Shown here: positions 1-8,510 of the stretch, in pieces
Numbering within the stretch: position 1 is the stretch's first letter
How the letters are laid out: each line of letters opens with the position of its first letter
Source of the DNA: Opitutus sp. GAS368
Lineage (GTDB): Bacteria > Verrucomicrobiota > Verrucomicrobiia > Opitutales > Opitutaceae
Assembly (NCBI RefSeq): GCF_900104925.1
Contig: NZ_LT629735.1
Location: 3,455,001-3,519,000 of the forward strand
Reading direction: 5' to 3'
Length of the DNA stretch: 64,000 nucleotides
Notes under the pieces: generated by a model
The model's input: the letters and a program-made list of their open reading frames with translations, nothing else
What the model was told of the DNA's origin: nothing
Database searches by the model: none
Made by a program: the position numbers and the translations under genes

Positions 1-927
1 TCCTATGTGGCCCCGGCCAATCCCGGCAGCCGGACCAAGGATACGTATGGGAATTTCTATTACCAGCAGAACATCGACGTGATCAAAGACCACCTGATCC
101 TGGTGGGCGGCTACGCCAAGTTCACGGACGAAACCTCTCTCATATCGAACTTCACCACGACCACGCCGGCCAGTGTGGTTGGGATAAACAGTAATCTGCA
201 CCGGTTCGGGGCGGTGGCTCAGTTCCTCGACAAGAAATTGTCATTCTATGCCATGACGGGCAACACCCAGTTGCCGCGGAGCCCCACGGCGATCCTGCAG
301 GATGGGTCCTCGGCGCCCGCGCCTTCCGGCAGTGGCAAGGAAATTGGCACCAAAGTGAGCCTGTTCAATAATCGAGTAAATGCGACCGTGTCTTACTTCG
401 ATCTCAAGACCAGCGGCCTGAGTGTGTTCGGCGGTGTTTTGCCCGATGGCCGCTCCTACAATATCCCAGTCGGTCAGACCAGGGCCAAGGGTGTTGACGG
501 GGAGATCGGCGTCGGCGTCACCCGGGAATTCGAGCTGGTCTGCAATTTCTACACCGGCACCGTGAAGGATCAGAACGGAAATCCCGTCGACAATTCCTAC
601 AAGAACACGGTCGGTATCCTCTCGAAATATAGCTTCCGCGACGGTCCGCTGAAAGGCCTCGAGCTCGGCGCCGGTGGTTATCGCACCGGAGGCCGCGTCA
701 CGGCCACGGGAGCACTGACCTACGTCGGCAAACCCGCGTTCATCGAGAACAAGGCGGAGCCCATCGTGAAGCTCTTCGCCAACTACGCGGTCACCCAGCA
801 TCTCTCCCTGAAGCTGCAGTTGGATAATCTCTTCGACAAGGTCGTGCCCCTGGCCATCAACTCGGCGGTGCTGGCCGAGGTAAATCTTCCGCGCACCTTC
901 ACGATGCGCGCTGATTACAAGTTCTGA
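1..927 (+). CDS. TonB-dependent receptor, C-terminal part (5' end outside window)
   Basis: The frame is open from the first base, so only the last 308 residues are visible. They are rich in alternating beta strands and end in the aromatic residue expected of an outer-membrane barrel (…ADYKF). The stretch PANPGSRTK near the start and the later HRFGAV and VKDQNGNP segments recur in the two complete receptors of this window (11602-13803 and 60934-63339), which identifies it as the same SusC-like/TonB-dependent receptor family. It would carry an oligosaccharide or sugar-acid ligand across the outer membrane. It is followed by a hairpin and then the gluconate-dehydrogenase-like operon, the same layout as for the other two receptors. 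The ligand cannot be read from the sequence. Confidence 0.9.
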   Translation, partial: SYVAPANPGSRTKDTYGNFYYQQNIDVIKDHLILVGGYAKFTDETSLISNFTTTTPASVVGINSNLHRFGAVAQFLDKKLSFYAMTGNTQLPRSPTAILQDGSSAPAPSGSGKEIGTKVSLFNNRVNATVSYFDLKTSGLSVFGGVLPDGRSYNIPVGQTRAKGVDGEIGVGVTREFELVCNFYTGTVKDQNGNPVDNSYKNTVGILSKYSFRDGPLKGLELGAGGYRTGGRVTATGALTYVGKPAFIENKAEPIVKLFANYAVTQHLSLKLQLDNLFDKVVPLAINSAVLAEVNLPRTFTMRADYKF

Positions 928-946
928 TTCCTGGTAGTGATGCTTT

Positions 947-996
947 CCGCCGGTTTCCTCGCCCGGATTTTCCTCCGGCGCGGGAACCGGCGGTTT
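947..996 (+). terminator. probable terminator after TonB receptor
   Basis: The arms ccgccggtt (947-955) and aaccggcgg (985-993) pair perfectly over 9 bp and are followed by ttt. The 29-nt loop can itself fold. The hairpin sits 20 bp after the receptor stop codon. The T tract is short, so termination may be partial and allow read-through into the next operon. Confidence 0.55.
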
Positions 997-1037
997 AGCG
1001 TCAGTGCCCAACGGTCGCCCCATCCCGCGTTGTCCCT

Positions 1038-1793
1038 GTGAACACGACACCTGACTCCGCTCCCGCCTCCTCACCGGGGTCGGGGCGACGGGCTTTCATT
1101 CAACGGGCGGCGGGTGCGGCTGCGTTGCTCTGCCTGCGCGGCGAAAGCGCGGCGGCTTCCGACTCTCCCGTCGGGCCTGCCGCCGCGCCGGACGCGGGCC
1201 CCCCGGACGGCGTCTACCTTTTCTTCAGCCCGGACGAGGCGGGATTGGTCGAGTCCTTGGTCGATCACATGTGTCCCCCCGATGAGCTCACTCCCGGTGG
1301 CGTTGACTGCGGCCTCGCGATCTTCATTGACCGCCAACTGGCCGGAGCCTTTGGCCAGGGCGATCGACTTTATCTGCACGGGCCATTTCGCGCCGGTCTG
1401 CCGGAAGACGGTTATCAGAGGCCCATGACCCCAGCTCAGTATTTCAAGGCCGGCGTCCGCGCCTTCGACGAGCACTGCCTTCGCCGCCAGGGGGCGGGCT
1501 TTGCCCGCCTCGACGCGTCCGCCAAGGAGCCGTCCCTGGTCGAGGTCGCCGCAGGACGATGGGACGATGCCACCGGGTTTCCGCTCGGGACCTGGTTCAA
1601 CGAGCTGATCTATCCGCTATTCGAGCAGGCGTGTTTTGCGGACCCGGCGTATGGCGGCAACCGCCGCAAGGTTTTCTGGAAAATGATCGGGTATCCGGGC
1701 CTGCCCGCGGTCAACGGTCTCAACATGGTCCGCTATCGCGGCAAACCCTTTCCCGGCGCGAGCATCCCGCAGTCGATGGAGGATTTTGCCTGA
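1038..1793 (+). CDS. gluconate 2-dehydrogenase subunit 3 family protein, Tat-exported
   Basis: This 251-residue protein is the small subunit of a gluconate/sugar-dehydrogenase-type complex. In known members it carries the Tat signal and takes the signal-less flavoprotein across the membrane with it. A twin-arginine stretch (GRRAFIQ, Arg17-Arg18) is followed by an alanine-rich hydrophobic segment, fitting a Tat signal. The body has the family features: FFSPDEAGLVESLVDHMCP near residue 55 and the C-terminal segment KVFWKMIGYPGLPAVNG. The start is GTG at 1038; no better ATG lies upstream of the signal. The stop is one base before the ATG of the GMC oxidoreductase, so the two are probably translationally coupled. 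Confidence 0.85.
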   Translation: MNTTPDSAPASSPGSGRRAFIQRAAGAAALLCLRGESAAASDSPVGPAAAPDAGPPDGVYLFFSPDEAGLVESLVDHMCPPDELTPGGVDCGLAIFIDRQLAGAFGQGDRLYLHGPFRAGLPEDGYQRPMTPAQYFKAGVRAFDEHCLRRQGAGFARLDASAKEPSLVEVAAGRWDDATGFPLGTWFNELIYPLFEQACFADPAYGGNRRKVFWKMIGYPGLPAVNGLNMVRYRGKPFPGASIPQSMEDFA

Positions 1794-1794
1794 C

Positions 1795-3558
1795 ATGAAA
1801 TCGATGCCACATCGCGCCGTCGCGGTGATCGGAGGCGGTCTCGCCGGCGGGCTGGTCGCCCGGCAGCTGGCGCGGCAGCGCATTGACACCGTGGTATTGG
1901 AACGCGGCGGCGATCGTCACGGCGGTGCCGAAGGACGGCTGCCGACGCAGCGGGACGAATTGCGGTGGGATGCCCGCACGGGGCTGATGCAGGATGCCGC
2001 CTCGGAGACTTACACATTCCGCCGCGAAAGCTCCGCGACCTCGCGGCCCATGCGCCGCCTCACGGCCTTCCTGCCGGGGAGCGGGGTGGGGGGCGCGGCC
2101 AGTCATTGGAACGGGCAGGTTTTTCGCTGGGTCGATTACAATCTTAGCCTGCGTTCGCGGTATGAGCAGCGCTACGGCAAGGACGCCATCCCGGCGGACA
2201 TGCCGCTGCAGAACTGGGGCGTAGGCTATAGTGAGCTCGAGCCGTACCACGAGCTCTTCGAAAAACTTTTCGGCATCTCCGGTCGCGCGGGCAATCTGCG
2301 TGGCGCCATCCAGCCCGGCGGCAATCCATTCGAGGCCCCGCGCCAGAATCCATATCCCCAGGCCCCGCTCGAACGCACGGAGGCCGGGCGGATCTTCGAG
2401 GAAACCGTGGGGCGCGAGTTCGGTTATCATCCGTTTCCCTCGCCGGCGGCGAATTCCAGCGGTGCCTATGAGAATCCCGACGGCATGCGACTGGGCGCCT
2501 GCCAGTACTGCGGTCACTGCGAGCGCTTCATCTGCGAAGCCAACGCCAAGGGCACGCCCGACCTGCTCCTCTATCCATGGCTGGCGCGGCAGCCGGGCTT
2601 TGCCCTCCGCCCGCACAGCCAGGTGCTCGCCATCGAACACGATGCCGCGACCGGGCGCGCTCACGGCGTGCGCTACCTTGACCTGGCGACGGGGGAGGAG
2701 TGCTTCCAGCCCGCCGACGCGGTTGTCCTGTCCGCCTTCACGCTGACGAACACCCGCCTGCTGCTGACTGGTCGCCTCGGCCGGGCCTATGATCCCGCAA
2801 CGGGCTCGGGCGTGGTCGGCCGCAACTTTTGCTACCAAGCCAATTCTGGCATCGCGGTCTTCATGCGTGACCGCTGGATCAATCCCTTCCTGGCGGCGGG
2901 TTGCACCGGAACGCTCATCGACGAGTTCAATGACGACAACTTCGACCACGCCGGGCTCGGTTTTCTTGGCGGTGGCTACATCGGGGTTAATGTCAGTTCC
3001 GGCCGGCCGATTGGCTCCCGCCGCCTGCCCCCGGGGACACCTCGTTGGGGCTCGGCCTGGAAGCGCGCGAACGCGGAGTGGTATGCCCACGCCTTCGCAG
3101 TCGGTGTCCAAGGCAGCTGCTATCCGCACCGGGACAATTACCTCGACCTCGATCCAGACTACGCCGACGCGTTCGGCCAGCCGCTGTTGCGGATGACATT
3201 CGATTTCCGCGCGAACGAGCAGAAGCTTTCCGCTTATTGCACGGCGCAAGCCGCGCGAATCGCCCACGCGATGGGCGCGACCGTGGTGGGCCCGGCCGTC
3301 CCGCGGGCGGCGCCTTTCGATGCCCGTGTTTACCAGGGCACGCACGTGACCGGTGGCACCCCGATGGGCCCGGACCCGGCCACGAGTGTGGTGTCGCCTC
3401 GGCTGCAGCATTGGGACGTGGAGAACCTCTTCGTGGTCGGCGCCTCGGTTTTTCCGCAGAATGCCGGCCACAATCCCACCGGGCCGGTCGCCGCGCTGGC
3501 GTTGAGATTGGGCGACGATCTCGGGAGATATCTGGCCCATCCGGGCCATCTCTCATGA
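1795..3558 (+). CDS. GMC-family FAD oxidoreductase (sugar/gluconate dehydrogenase catalytic subunit)
   Basis: This 587-residue flavoprotein should oxidise a sugar or sugar acid in the periplasm and pass electrons to the cytochrome encoded next. Visible are the Rossmann motif GGGLAGG (about residues 13-19), a glycine-rich GSGVGGAASHW segment, a cysteine cluster C236-x2-C239-x2-C242-x4-C247 like that of gluconate-dehydrogenase-type GMC enzymes, and a C-terminal catalytic pair in GTHVTGG (His517) and NAGHNPTG (His559-Asn560). There is no signal peptide, consistent with co-export with subunit 3. I chose ATG 1795, which lies just after the preceding stop; an in-frame TTG at 1786 is less likely. 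The stop overlaps the next ATG (ATGA). The substrate is not known. Confidence 0.88.
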   Translation: MKSMPHRAVAVIGGGLAGGLVARQLARQRIDTVVLERGGDRHGGAEGRLPTQRDELRWDARTGLMQDAASETYTFRRESSATSRPMRRLTAFLPGSGVGGAASHWNGQVFRWVDYNLSLRSRYEQRYGKDAIPADMPLQNWGVGYSELEPYHELFEKLFGISGRAGNLRGAIQPGGNPFEAPRQNPYPQAPLERTEAGRIFEETVGREFGYHPFPSPAANSSGAYENPDGMRLGACQYCGHCERFICEANAKGTPDLLLYPWLARQPGFALRPHSQVLAIEHDAATGRAHGVRYLDLATGEECFQPADAVVLSAFTLTNTRLLLTGRLGRAYDPATGSGVVGRNFCYQANSGIAVFMRDRWINPFLAAGCTGTLIDEFNDDNFDHAGLGFLGGGYIGVNVSSGRPIGSRRLPPGTPRWGSAWKRANAEWYAHAFAVGVQGSCYPHRDNYLDLDPDYADAFGQPLLRMTFDFRANEQKLSAYCTAQAARIAHAMGATVVGPAVPRAAPFDARVYQGTHVTGGTPMGPDPATSVVSPRLQHWDVENLFVVGASVFPQNAGHNPTGPVAALALRLGDDLGRYLAHPGHLS

Positions 3559-3932
3559 AGCGAATCATCTCCATCCTCTGCCTGGCTGGCATCCTCGATG
3601 CGGCCACCGGCTCCGAGCCAGCTTTGGGAGACGTGGAGCGCGGTCGCAAGGTGTTTGCGACGTGTGCGGCCTGCCACCGGGAGGTCTCGGCCGAAGTGCC
3701 CAACCCCGGCCCGGATCTGCGCGGCGTTTTAGGCCGCCCTTCGGCGAGCATGCCCAATTTCCGCTACAGTCGTGCGCTCCGCAATGCGAAGTGGACGTGG
3801 AGCGAGGCTGCCCTCAATTCATTCCTTACCGATCCGCAAGCGGCGGTTCCGGGAAATACAATGCCGTTTCCCGGACTGCCCGACGACGCCCAGCGCCAGG
3901 ACCTGATCGCGTACCTCAAAACTTTCAAATGA
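3555..3932 (+). CDS. small monohaem cytochrome c, periplasmic
   Basis: This 125-residue protein has an N-terminal signal segment ending near residue 20, one haem attachment motif (CAACH, Cys37-Cys40-His41) and a distal methionine in GNTMPFPG, as in class I cytochromes c. It is encoded in ATGA overlap with both neighbours, so it is very probably the electron acceptor of the GMC flavoprotein. Classical gluconate and fructose dehydrogenases use a triple-haem cytochrome of more than 400 residues. This one is far smaller, so electrons must leave to another carrier. Confidence 0.9.
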   Translation: MKRIISILCLAGILDAATGSEPALGDVERGRKVFATCAACHREVSAEVPNPGPDLRGVLGRPSASMPNFRYSRALRNAKWTWSEAALNSFLTDPQAAVPGNTMPFPGLPDDAQRQDLIAYLKTFK

Positions 3933-5113
3933 ACCCACCGATGAGTCGCAAACAATTCATGGCTGCGTTGGGTGTCGGCAGCCTCGCCCTCAATTCGCTT
4001 GAAGGCACGACCACGGCACCTGTTGGGACGGCCAGTTCGCCTTTGCCGGCGGGCTCCGCTCCGCTTGAGCCGCTGCTGAACCTCGATGATGTCGAGGCAC
4101 AAGCCCGCGCGATCATGCTGCCGTCGGTATACGACTTCGTCTCCGGTGCCGCAGCCGACGAACTTACCGTCCGGTGGAACCGCGAGAAGTATCGCGACAT
4201 CCGCCTCCAAGCTCGAGTGCTCCGGGATTTGTCCGGCTTGGATTGTTCGACCACCCTGCTGGGCCAGCGCATGGCGGCGCCCATTTTGCTGGCGCCGACG
4301 TCCGGTCACCGGCTGTCACATCCCGAGGGCGAGCTGGCCACGGCCCGCGGGGCGGGCGCCTTTGGTGCGACCATGGTGCTCAGCTCCGGCTCGAACACGA
4401 GCATTGAGGACGTGATGAGCGTCGCGACCCACCCGGTGTGGTTCCAACTTTATGTATTAAAGGATCGCGGCTTAACGCGTGCTCTGGTCGAGCGGGTGCA
4501 GGCGGCGGGAGTGAAAGCGTTGTGTGTCACGGTGGACAGTCCCTTGGATGGCGCGCGCAATCGCCAGCAGCGCGCACACGTGCAGCTGCCACCTGGTGTC
4601 ACTTATCCCCATTACGCCGGCCTCCGTGATGCGATTTCAATCCAGACGCTGGACGTCGTGAAACCGTTCAACCTGATGTGGAGCGATATCGAGTGGCTGC
4701 GTTCGTTTATCAAGGTGCCGATGCTGCTGAAGGGCGTGATGAATCCCGCGGACGCGGCCACCGGGCTGAAGGCCGGCGCCGACGGCATCATCGTGTCCAA
4801 CCACGGTGGCCGCTGCCTCGATACGCAGCCGGCCACGATCGAGGCGCTCCCGCGTGTTGTTGCAGCGGTGAATGGACGCGTGCCGGTGATCGTGGACGGC
4901 GGTATCCGCCGCGGCACGGACATCGTCAAGGCGCTCGCGCTCGGCGCCGCGGCCGTGCAGATCGGCCGCCCCTACGTCTACGGGCTGGCGGCCGGGGGCG
5001 CGCCCGGTGTCACCCATGTGCTCAAGATTCTCCGCCAGGAGCTGCTGATGGCGATGTCGCTGCTCGGCTGCCCGACCCTCGCCTCGATCGACCGCACCAT
5101 TCTCTGGAAATAA
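3929..5113 (+). CDS. FMN-dependent alpha-hydroxyacid dehydrogenase/oxidase, probably exported
   Basis: This 394-residue member of the lactate/glycolate/mandelate FMN enzyme family oxidises an L-2-hydroxyacid to the 2-oxoacid. It has the WFQLY and VTVDSP segments of the barrel, the FMN-contacting lysine in LLKGV (about 268), the catalytic histidine in SNHGGR (about 292) and the substrate arginine in GGIRRG (about 327). Unusually, it begins with MSRKQFMAALGVGSLAL, which resembles a Tat signal with Arg-Lys in place of Arg-Arg, followed by a low-complexity linker. This suggests periplasmic action alongside the GMC complex. I chose ATG 3929 because it overlaps the cytochrome stop; MSRK at 3941 is the alternative start. 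Confidence 0.85.
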   Translation: MNPPMSRKQFMAALGVGSLALNSLEGTTTAPVGTASSPLPAGSAPLEPLLNLDDVEAQARAIMLPSVYDFVSGAAADELTVRWNREKYRDIRLQARVLRDLSGLDCSTTLLGQRMAAPILLAPTSGHRLSHPEGELATARGAGAFGATMVLSSGSNTSIEDVMSVATHPVWFQLYVLKDRGLTRALVERVQAAGVKALCVTVDSPLDGARNRQQRAHVQLPPGVTYPHYAGLRDAISIQTLDVVKPFNLMWSDIEWLRSFIKVPMLLKGVMNPADAATGLKAGADGIIVSNHGGRCLDTQPATIEALPRVVAAVNGRVPVIVDGGIRRGTDIVKALALGAAAVQIGRPYVYGLAAGGAPGVTHVLKILRQELLMAMSLLGCPTLASIDRTILWK

Positions 5114-5132
5114 ACCCTCAACACCCCGCTAC

Positions 5133-6176
5133 ATGAAAAAAATCCGTTTTGGCATCACCGGCTCCGGCTACATGGGTCGCACCCATGCGGAGGCCGTCCA
5201 ATTTCACCGCGATACCGCCGAACTCGTCGCCATCTGGGGCGGCAGCCGCGCGGCGTCGCTCGCCGGGCGCTGTGGCGTCGTGGCCGAACCCACGCTCGAG
5301 TCGCTGATGGCCCGGAAGGACATCGATGCGATCATCATCACCACGCCGCAGCATGTGCACTGCCAGGAGGCGGTGCTGGCGATGCAATCGGGCAAACATG
5401 TGCTCGTCGAGAAGCCGATGGCGACCAAGGTGGAGGATTGCGACCGCATGCTGGCGGCCGCCGCGCAACACAAGCGCGTGCTCTCGCTCGCATACAACCT
5501 GCGCTTCCGCATCAATCTGCCCAACGTGAAGCGGCTGATCGCCGAGGGCGCGATCGGCCGGGTGCAAAGCATGCATTATTCAATGATTCGCCAGGCCTCG
5601 GTGGCCGGGAACTTTGGGGGCAACAAGACCAGCTGGATCGAGCTGCCCGAGGTGATCGGATTCGTTATCGACGCGTTGCCGCACGGCGTGGATGCCATCC
5701 GGTGGTCCACCGGGGCCGAGGTGAAGCGGGTTGCCGGCTTTAGCCGAACCTTCTTACCGGGTCGCCAGATTGAGGATACCACAGTGGGCATCATGGAATA
5801 CACCAACGGCGCGATCTGCTCCGTCCACATCACCAAGGCCGCGGACGGCGAATACAAGGGCGAGATGGCCCGCCTCAGCATCGTCGGCAGCAAGGGGAAT
5901 CTCGAAATGGACGGCTTCGGCGACCTTTACCTGAGCGATCGCGCCAAAGGGTGGCGGTTGGTCTCGACCCAGCCGCCGGTCAACCCGGACGATCCCGACG
6001 CGGCCTTCAAGGAAGGCCGCATGCTGGCCTTCCGCAACCAGGTCCAGGCGTTCATGGACACGATCAACGGCAAAACCACGCCGATTGGCATGGGGCGCGA
6101 TGGCCGCCAGGGCCTGGCCGCCTGCCTGGCCTTGATCAAATCCAGCGCGGAGGGCCGCTTCGTTGACCTCGCGTGA
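5133..6176 (+). CDS. Gfo/Idh/MocA-family NAD(P)-dependent oxidoreductase
   Basis: This 347-residue protein has an N-terminal Rossmann fold (GITGSGYMGRTHAEA), the conserved EKP motif (VLVEKPMA, about residue 92) that carries the family's catalytic lysine, and the C-terminal alpha/beta domain. Members interconvert a sugar or inositol hydroxyl and a ketone using NAD(P). There is no signal peptide, so it is cytoplasmic. It follows the FMN enzyme by 19 bp and precedes the hydroxyacid dehydrogenase by 7 bp in the same operon. The substrate cannot be assigned; by context it is a sugar or sugar acid. Confidence 0.88.
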   Translation: MKKIRFGITGSGYMGRTHAEAVQFHRDTAELVAIWGGSRAASLAGRCGVVAEPTLESLMARKDIDAIIITTPQHVHCQEAVLAMQSGKHVLVEKPMATKVEDCDRMLAAAAQHKRVLSLAYNLRFRINLPNVKRLIAEGAIGRVQSMHYSMIRQASVAGNFGGNKTSWIELPEVIGFVIDALPHGVDAIRWSTGAEVKRVAGFSRTFLPGRQIEDTTVGIMEYTNGAICSVHITKAADGEYKGEMARLSIVGSKGNLEMDGFGDLYLSDRAKGWRLVSTQPPVNPDDPDAAFKEGRMLAFRNQVQAFMDTINGKTTPIGMGRDGRQGLAACLALIKSSAEGRFVDLA

Positions 6177-6183
6177 CCCGGGA

Positions 6184-7212
6184 ATGAAATCTTCCGCCTC
6201 CCCCACGCGCGTCCTGTTCAATCCGGACGTGTCCTATCATCCCATCGCGGCCGAGCTGGCTGCGATCCACGCCGCGCATCCCGGCCTCGAGCTGATCGAG
6301 ACTCATGGAAAAGACGGCTCCGCCGAGCCGGATCTCCGCGAGGTCGAGATTCTCATGACGGACCTCCGCGTGCCGCGTGACCTCAGCGCCTGCCCGCAAT
6401 TGAAATGGATCCAGTTGATCTCCGCGGGCGCGAACCAAGTGACCAAGACCGCCATCGCGGAAAGCGACATCCTCGTGACGACCGCGAGCGGGCTCCACGG
6501 CGTGCCGATCGCGCAGTTCGTGACCGGCAATCTGCTCATGCTGGCGCACTGCCTGCCGCAGCTCGGCGAAATCCAGCGCGCCCGGCACTGGCCGCCCGCG
6601 CGCTGGGACCTGCGCGGCGCGGTGGTGCGCGGCCTGACCGCGGGCGTGTTGGGTTACGGCAGCATCGGTCGCGAGTGCGCGCGACAACTCCATGCCCTTG
6701 GCCTGCGCATCATCGCCCTGGATCCCGGTCCCCGCCGCGACGATGGCTACAACAACTGGCCCGGCACCGGCGATCCCGCGGGTGCGCTGCCGGCCCTTTG
6801 GTTCAAGCCGAACGAACTGCATGCCATGCTCCGGGAGTGCGACGTGCTGGTGGTGGCGGCGCCCTATACCCCGCATACCGCGGGGATGATTGGGGCGGCC
6901 GAGCTTGCGCTCATGAGGCGGGGCGGGCGCGTGATCATCATTTCGCGCGGCGGCATCGTCCAGGAGCGGCCGCTCGCCGACGCCCTCCAACGCGGCCACC
7001 TCGCCGGCGCGGCCGTCGATTGCTTCGAGCAGGAGCCGCCACCGGCGGATCATTTCTTCTACGAGACGCCGAACCTCATCATGACGCCCCACATGGCGGG
7101 CGCGTTCGAAGGTTTCTGGCAGGCGATGATGAAATTGTTCACCGAAAATCTCCGCCGCTACCACGCAGGTCAGCCGTTGCATAACCAAACCAACAAACGG
7201 CTCGGATACTAA
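6184..7212 (+). CDS. D-2-hydroxyacid dehydrogenase family protein
   Basis: This 342-residue NAD-dependent oxidoreductase has the Rossmann motif GYGSIGRECARQ, the catalytic arginine in ISRGGIV, the glutamate in DCFEQEP and the histidine in TPHMAG. It would interconvert a D-2-hydroxyacid and its 2-oxoacid. After the second nucleotide-fold strand it carries an insertion with the motif GYNNWPGTGDP. The same insertion is in the proteins at 17330-18328 and, weaker, 21748-22758, which marks a paralogous subgroup. ATG 6184 was chosen over the TTG at 6163, which overlaps the previous gene. It sits between an MocA oxidoreductase and an MFS carrier. Confidence 0.87.
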   Translation: MKSSASPTRVLFNPDVSYHPIAAELAAIHAAHPGLELIETHGKDGSAEPDLREVEILMTDLRVPRDLSACPQLKWIQLISAGANQVTKTAIAESDILVTTASGLHGVPIAQFVTGNLLMLAHCLPQLGEIQRARHWPPARWDLRGAVVRGLTAGVLGYGSIGRECARQLHALGLRIIALDPGPRRDDGYNNWPGTGDPAGALPALWFKPNELHAMLRECDVLVVAAPYTPHTAGMIGAAELALMRRGGRVIIISRGGIVQERPLADALQRGHLAGAAVDCFEQEPPPADHFFYETPNLIMTPHMAGAFEGFWQAMMKLFTENLRRYHAGQPLHNQTNKRLGY

Positions 7213-7235
7213 GCCGCCAAGCACCCTCCTTCCTG

Positions 7236-8510
7236 ATGTTCGAATCCCTCACGCGTCCTGCCACGGGTGCGCTGCCGAAAGGAGCCTGGCTTACCGTCGG
7301 GTTCCTCTGGCTGGCTGGCGCGTCCAATTATCTCACCCGGACGATGCTGACGACGATGCGCGGTTCGGTCATCGCGGACATTCCCATGACCGACGCGCAG
7401 TTCGGGCTGCTCACCACGATTTTTCTGTGGGTGTACGCCTTCGCCAGCCCGCTGGGCGGCTTTTTCGCGGATCGGTTCAGCCGGCGGCACGTAATCATCT
7501 TCAGTATCCTCGCGTGGTCGACCATCACCTGGATTACAGCCCACGTGCATACTTTTCAGGAGTTCCTGATCCTGCGGGCGCTGCTGGGCTTGAGCGAGGC
7601 CTGTTATATTCCGGCGGCGATGGCGTTGATTGCGGACTACCACCGCGGGTCGACACGGTCGCTGGCCACGGGTATCCATATGTCAGGCCTCGTGCTTGGC
7701 TCCGTGATCGGTGGAGTGGGTGGCTGGCTGGCGGAGAGCCACGGTTGGAACTACGCGTACACGGTCATCGGCCTGCCCAACCTGATCTACAGCCTGTTCC
7801 TCGTGCTGGTGTTGCGGGAAGCGCCGCGCGAAGCGGCGGACGACCATGCGACGGGCGCGGCGGTGCCGAAGGTCGGGTTTATCGCCGCGATGGAAAATTT
7901 GGCGTGCACCTGGCCCTTTTACATCGTGATCGCCTCGTGGTGCCTGCAGGGCGCGGTCAGCTGGATGATCATTGGCTGGATGCCGACGCACATGAAAGAG
8001 CAATACCACCTGGGCCAGGGCGCGGCCGGTTTTTCCGCCCTGGGGTACGTCTACGTGATGCAGTTCCTCGGCCTCCTGATCGGCGGTTTTTGGTCGGATC
8101 GCTGCAGCGTCCGAAATCCCCAGGCCCGGATCGTCATCCCGGCGATCACCTTGCTGGTGGTGGCGCCAGCGTTCTGGCTGACCGGTTTTTATGATGGGAT
8201 TGCATTCACCATTCTCAGCCTGGCGGGCTGGGGACTCGCGGCAGGTTTCCTCGGGGCGAACATGATGCCGATCATCTGCATGACGATCGACGTGCGCTAT
8301 CGGGCCACGGCGCTTGGGGTGCTGAATTGCTTTACCGCCTGCTTTGGCGGAGTAGCGGTTTATTTCGTCGGCGCGTTGCGCGACGCGCAGGTCGGCATCC
8401 GATCCATCCTGACGATGGCCGGCTTCGGGGTGTTGTTTTGCGGCGTGCTGCTCTACCTCGTTAGCGTTGTGCTGACCCGGCGCGCCCACGGCTCCCGTAC
8501 TACCTTATGA
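7236..8510 (+). CDS. MFS transporter (sugar-acid type, TMRGS subgroup)
   Basis: This 424-residue inner-membrane carrier has about 12 hydrophobic segments and the MFS signature between helices 2 and 3 (GGFFADRFSRR). Its N-terminal segment (SNYLTRTMLTTMRGS, then IPMTDAQFGLLTT) is nearly identical in the MFS proteins at 29428, 30691, 49412 and 63486, so it belongs to a local paralogous family. Related anion:cation symporters import hexonates and hexuronates, which fits the dehydratase downstream. The start is ATG 7236. The stop overlaps the next start (ATGA). Confidence 0.9.
   Translation: MFESLTRPATGALPKGAWLTVGFLWLAGASNYLTRTMLTTMRGSVIADIPMTDAQFGLLTTIFLWVYAFASPLGGFFADRFSRRHVIIFSILAWSTITWITAHVHTFQEFLILRALLGLSEACYIPAAMALIADYHRGSTRSLATGIHMSGLVLGSVIGGVGGWLAESHGWNYAYTVIGLPNLIYSLFLVLVLREAPREAADDHATGAAVPKVGFIAAMENLACTWPFYIVIASWCLQGAVSWMIIGWMPTHMKEQYHLGQGAAGFSALGYVYVMQFLGLLIGGFWSDRCSVRNPQARIVIPAITLLVVAPAFWLTGFYDGIAFTILSLAGWGLAAGFLGANMMPIICMTIDVRYRATALGVLNCFTACFGGVAVYFVGALRDAQVGIRSILTMAGFGVLFCGVLLYLVSVVLTRRAHGSRTTL

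Noticed and set aside
1720-3549. Long minus-strand frame of 609 codons
   Set aside because: It is antisense to the GMC oxidoreductase, which has clear family motifs on the plus strand.
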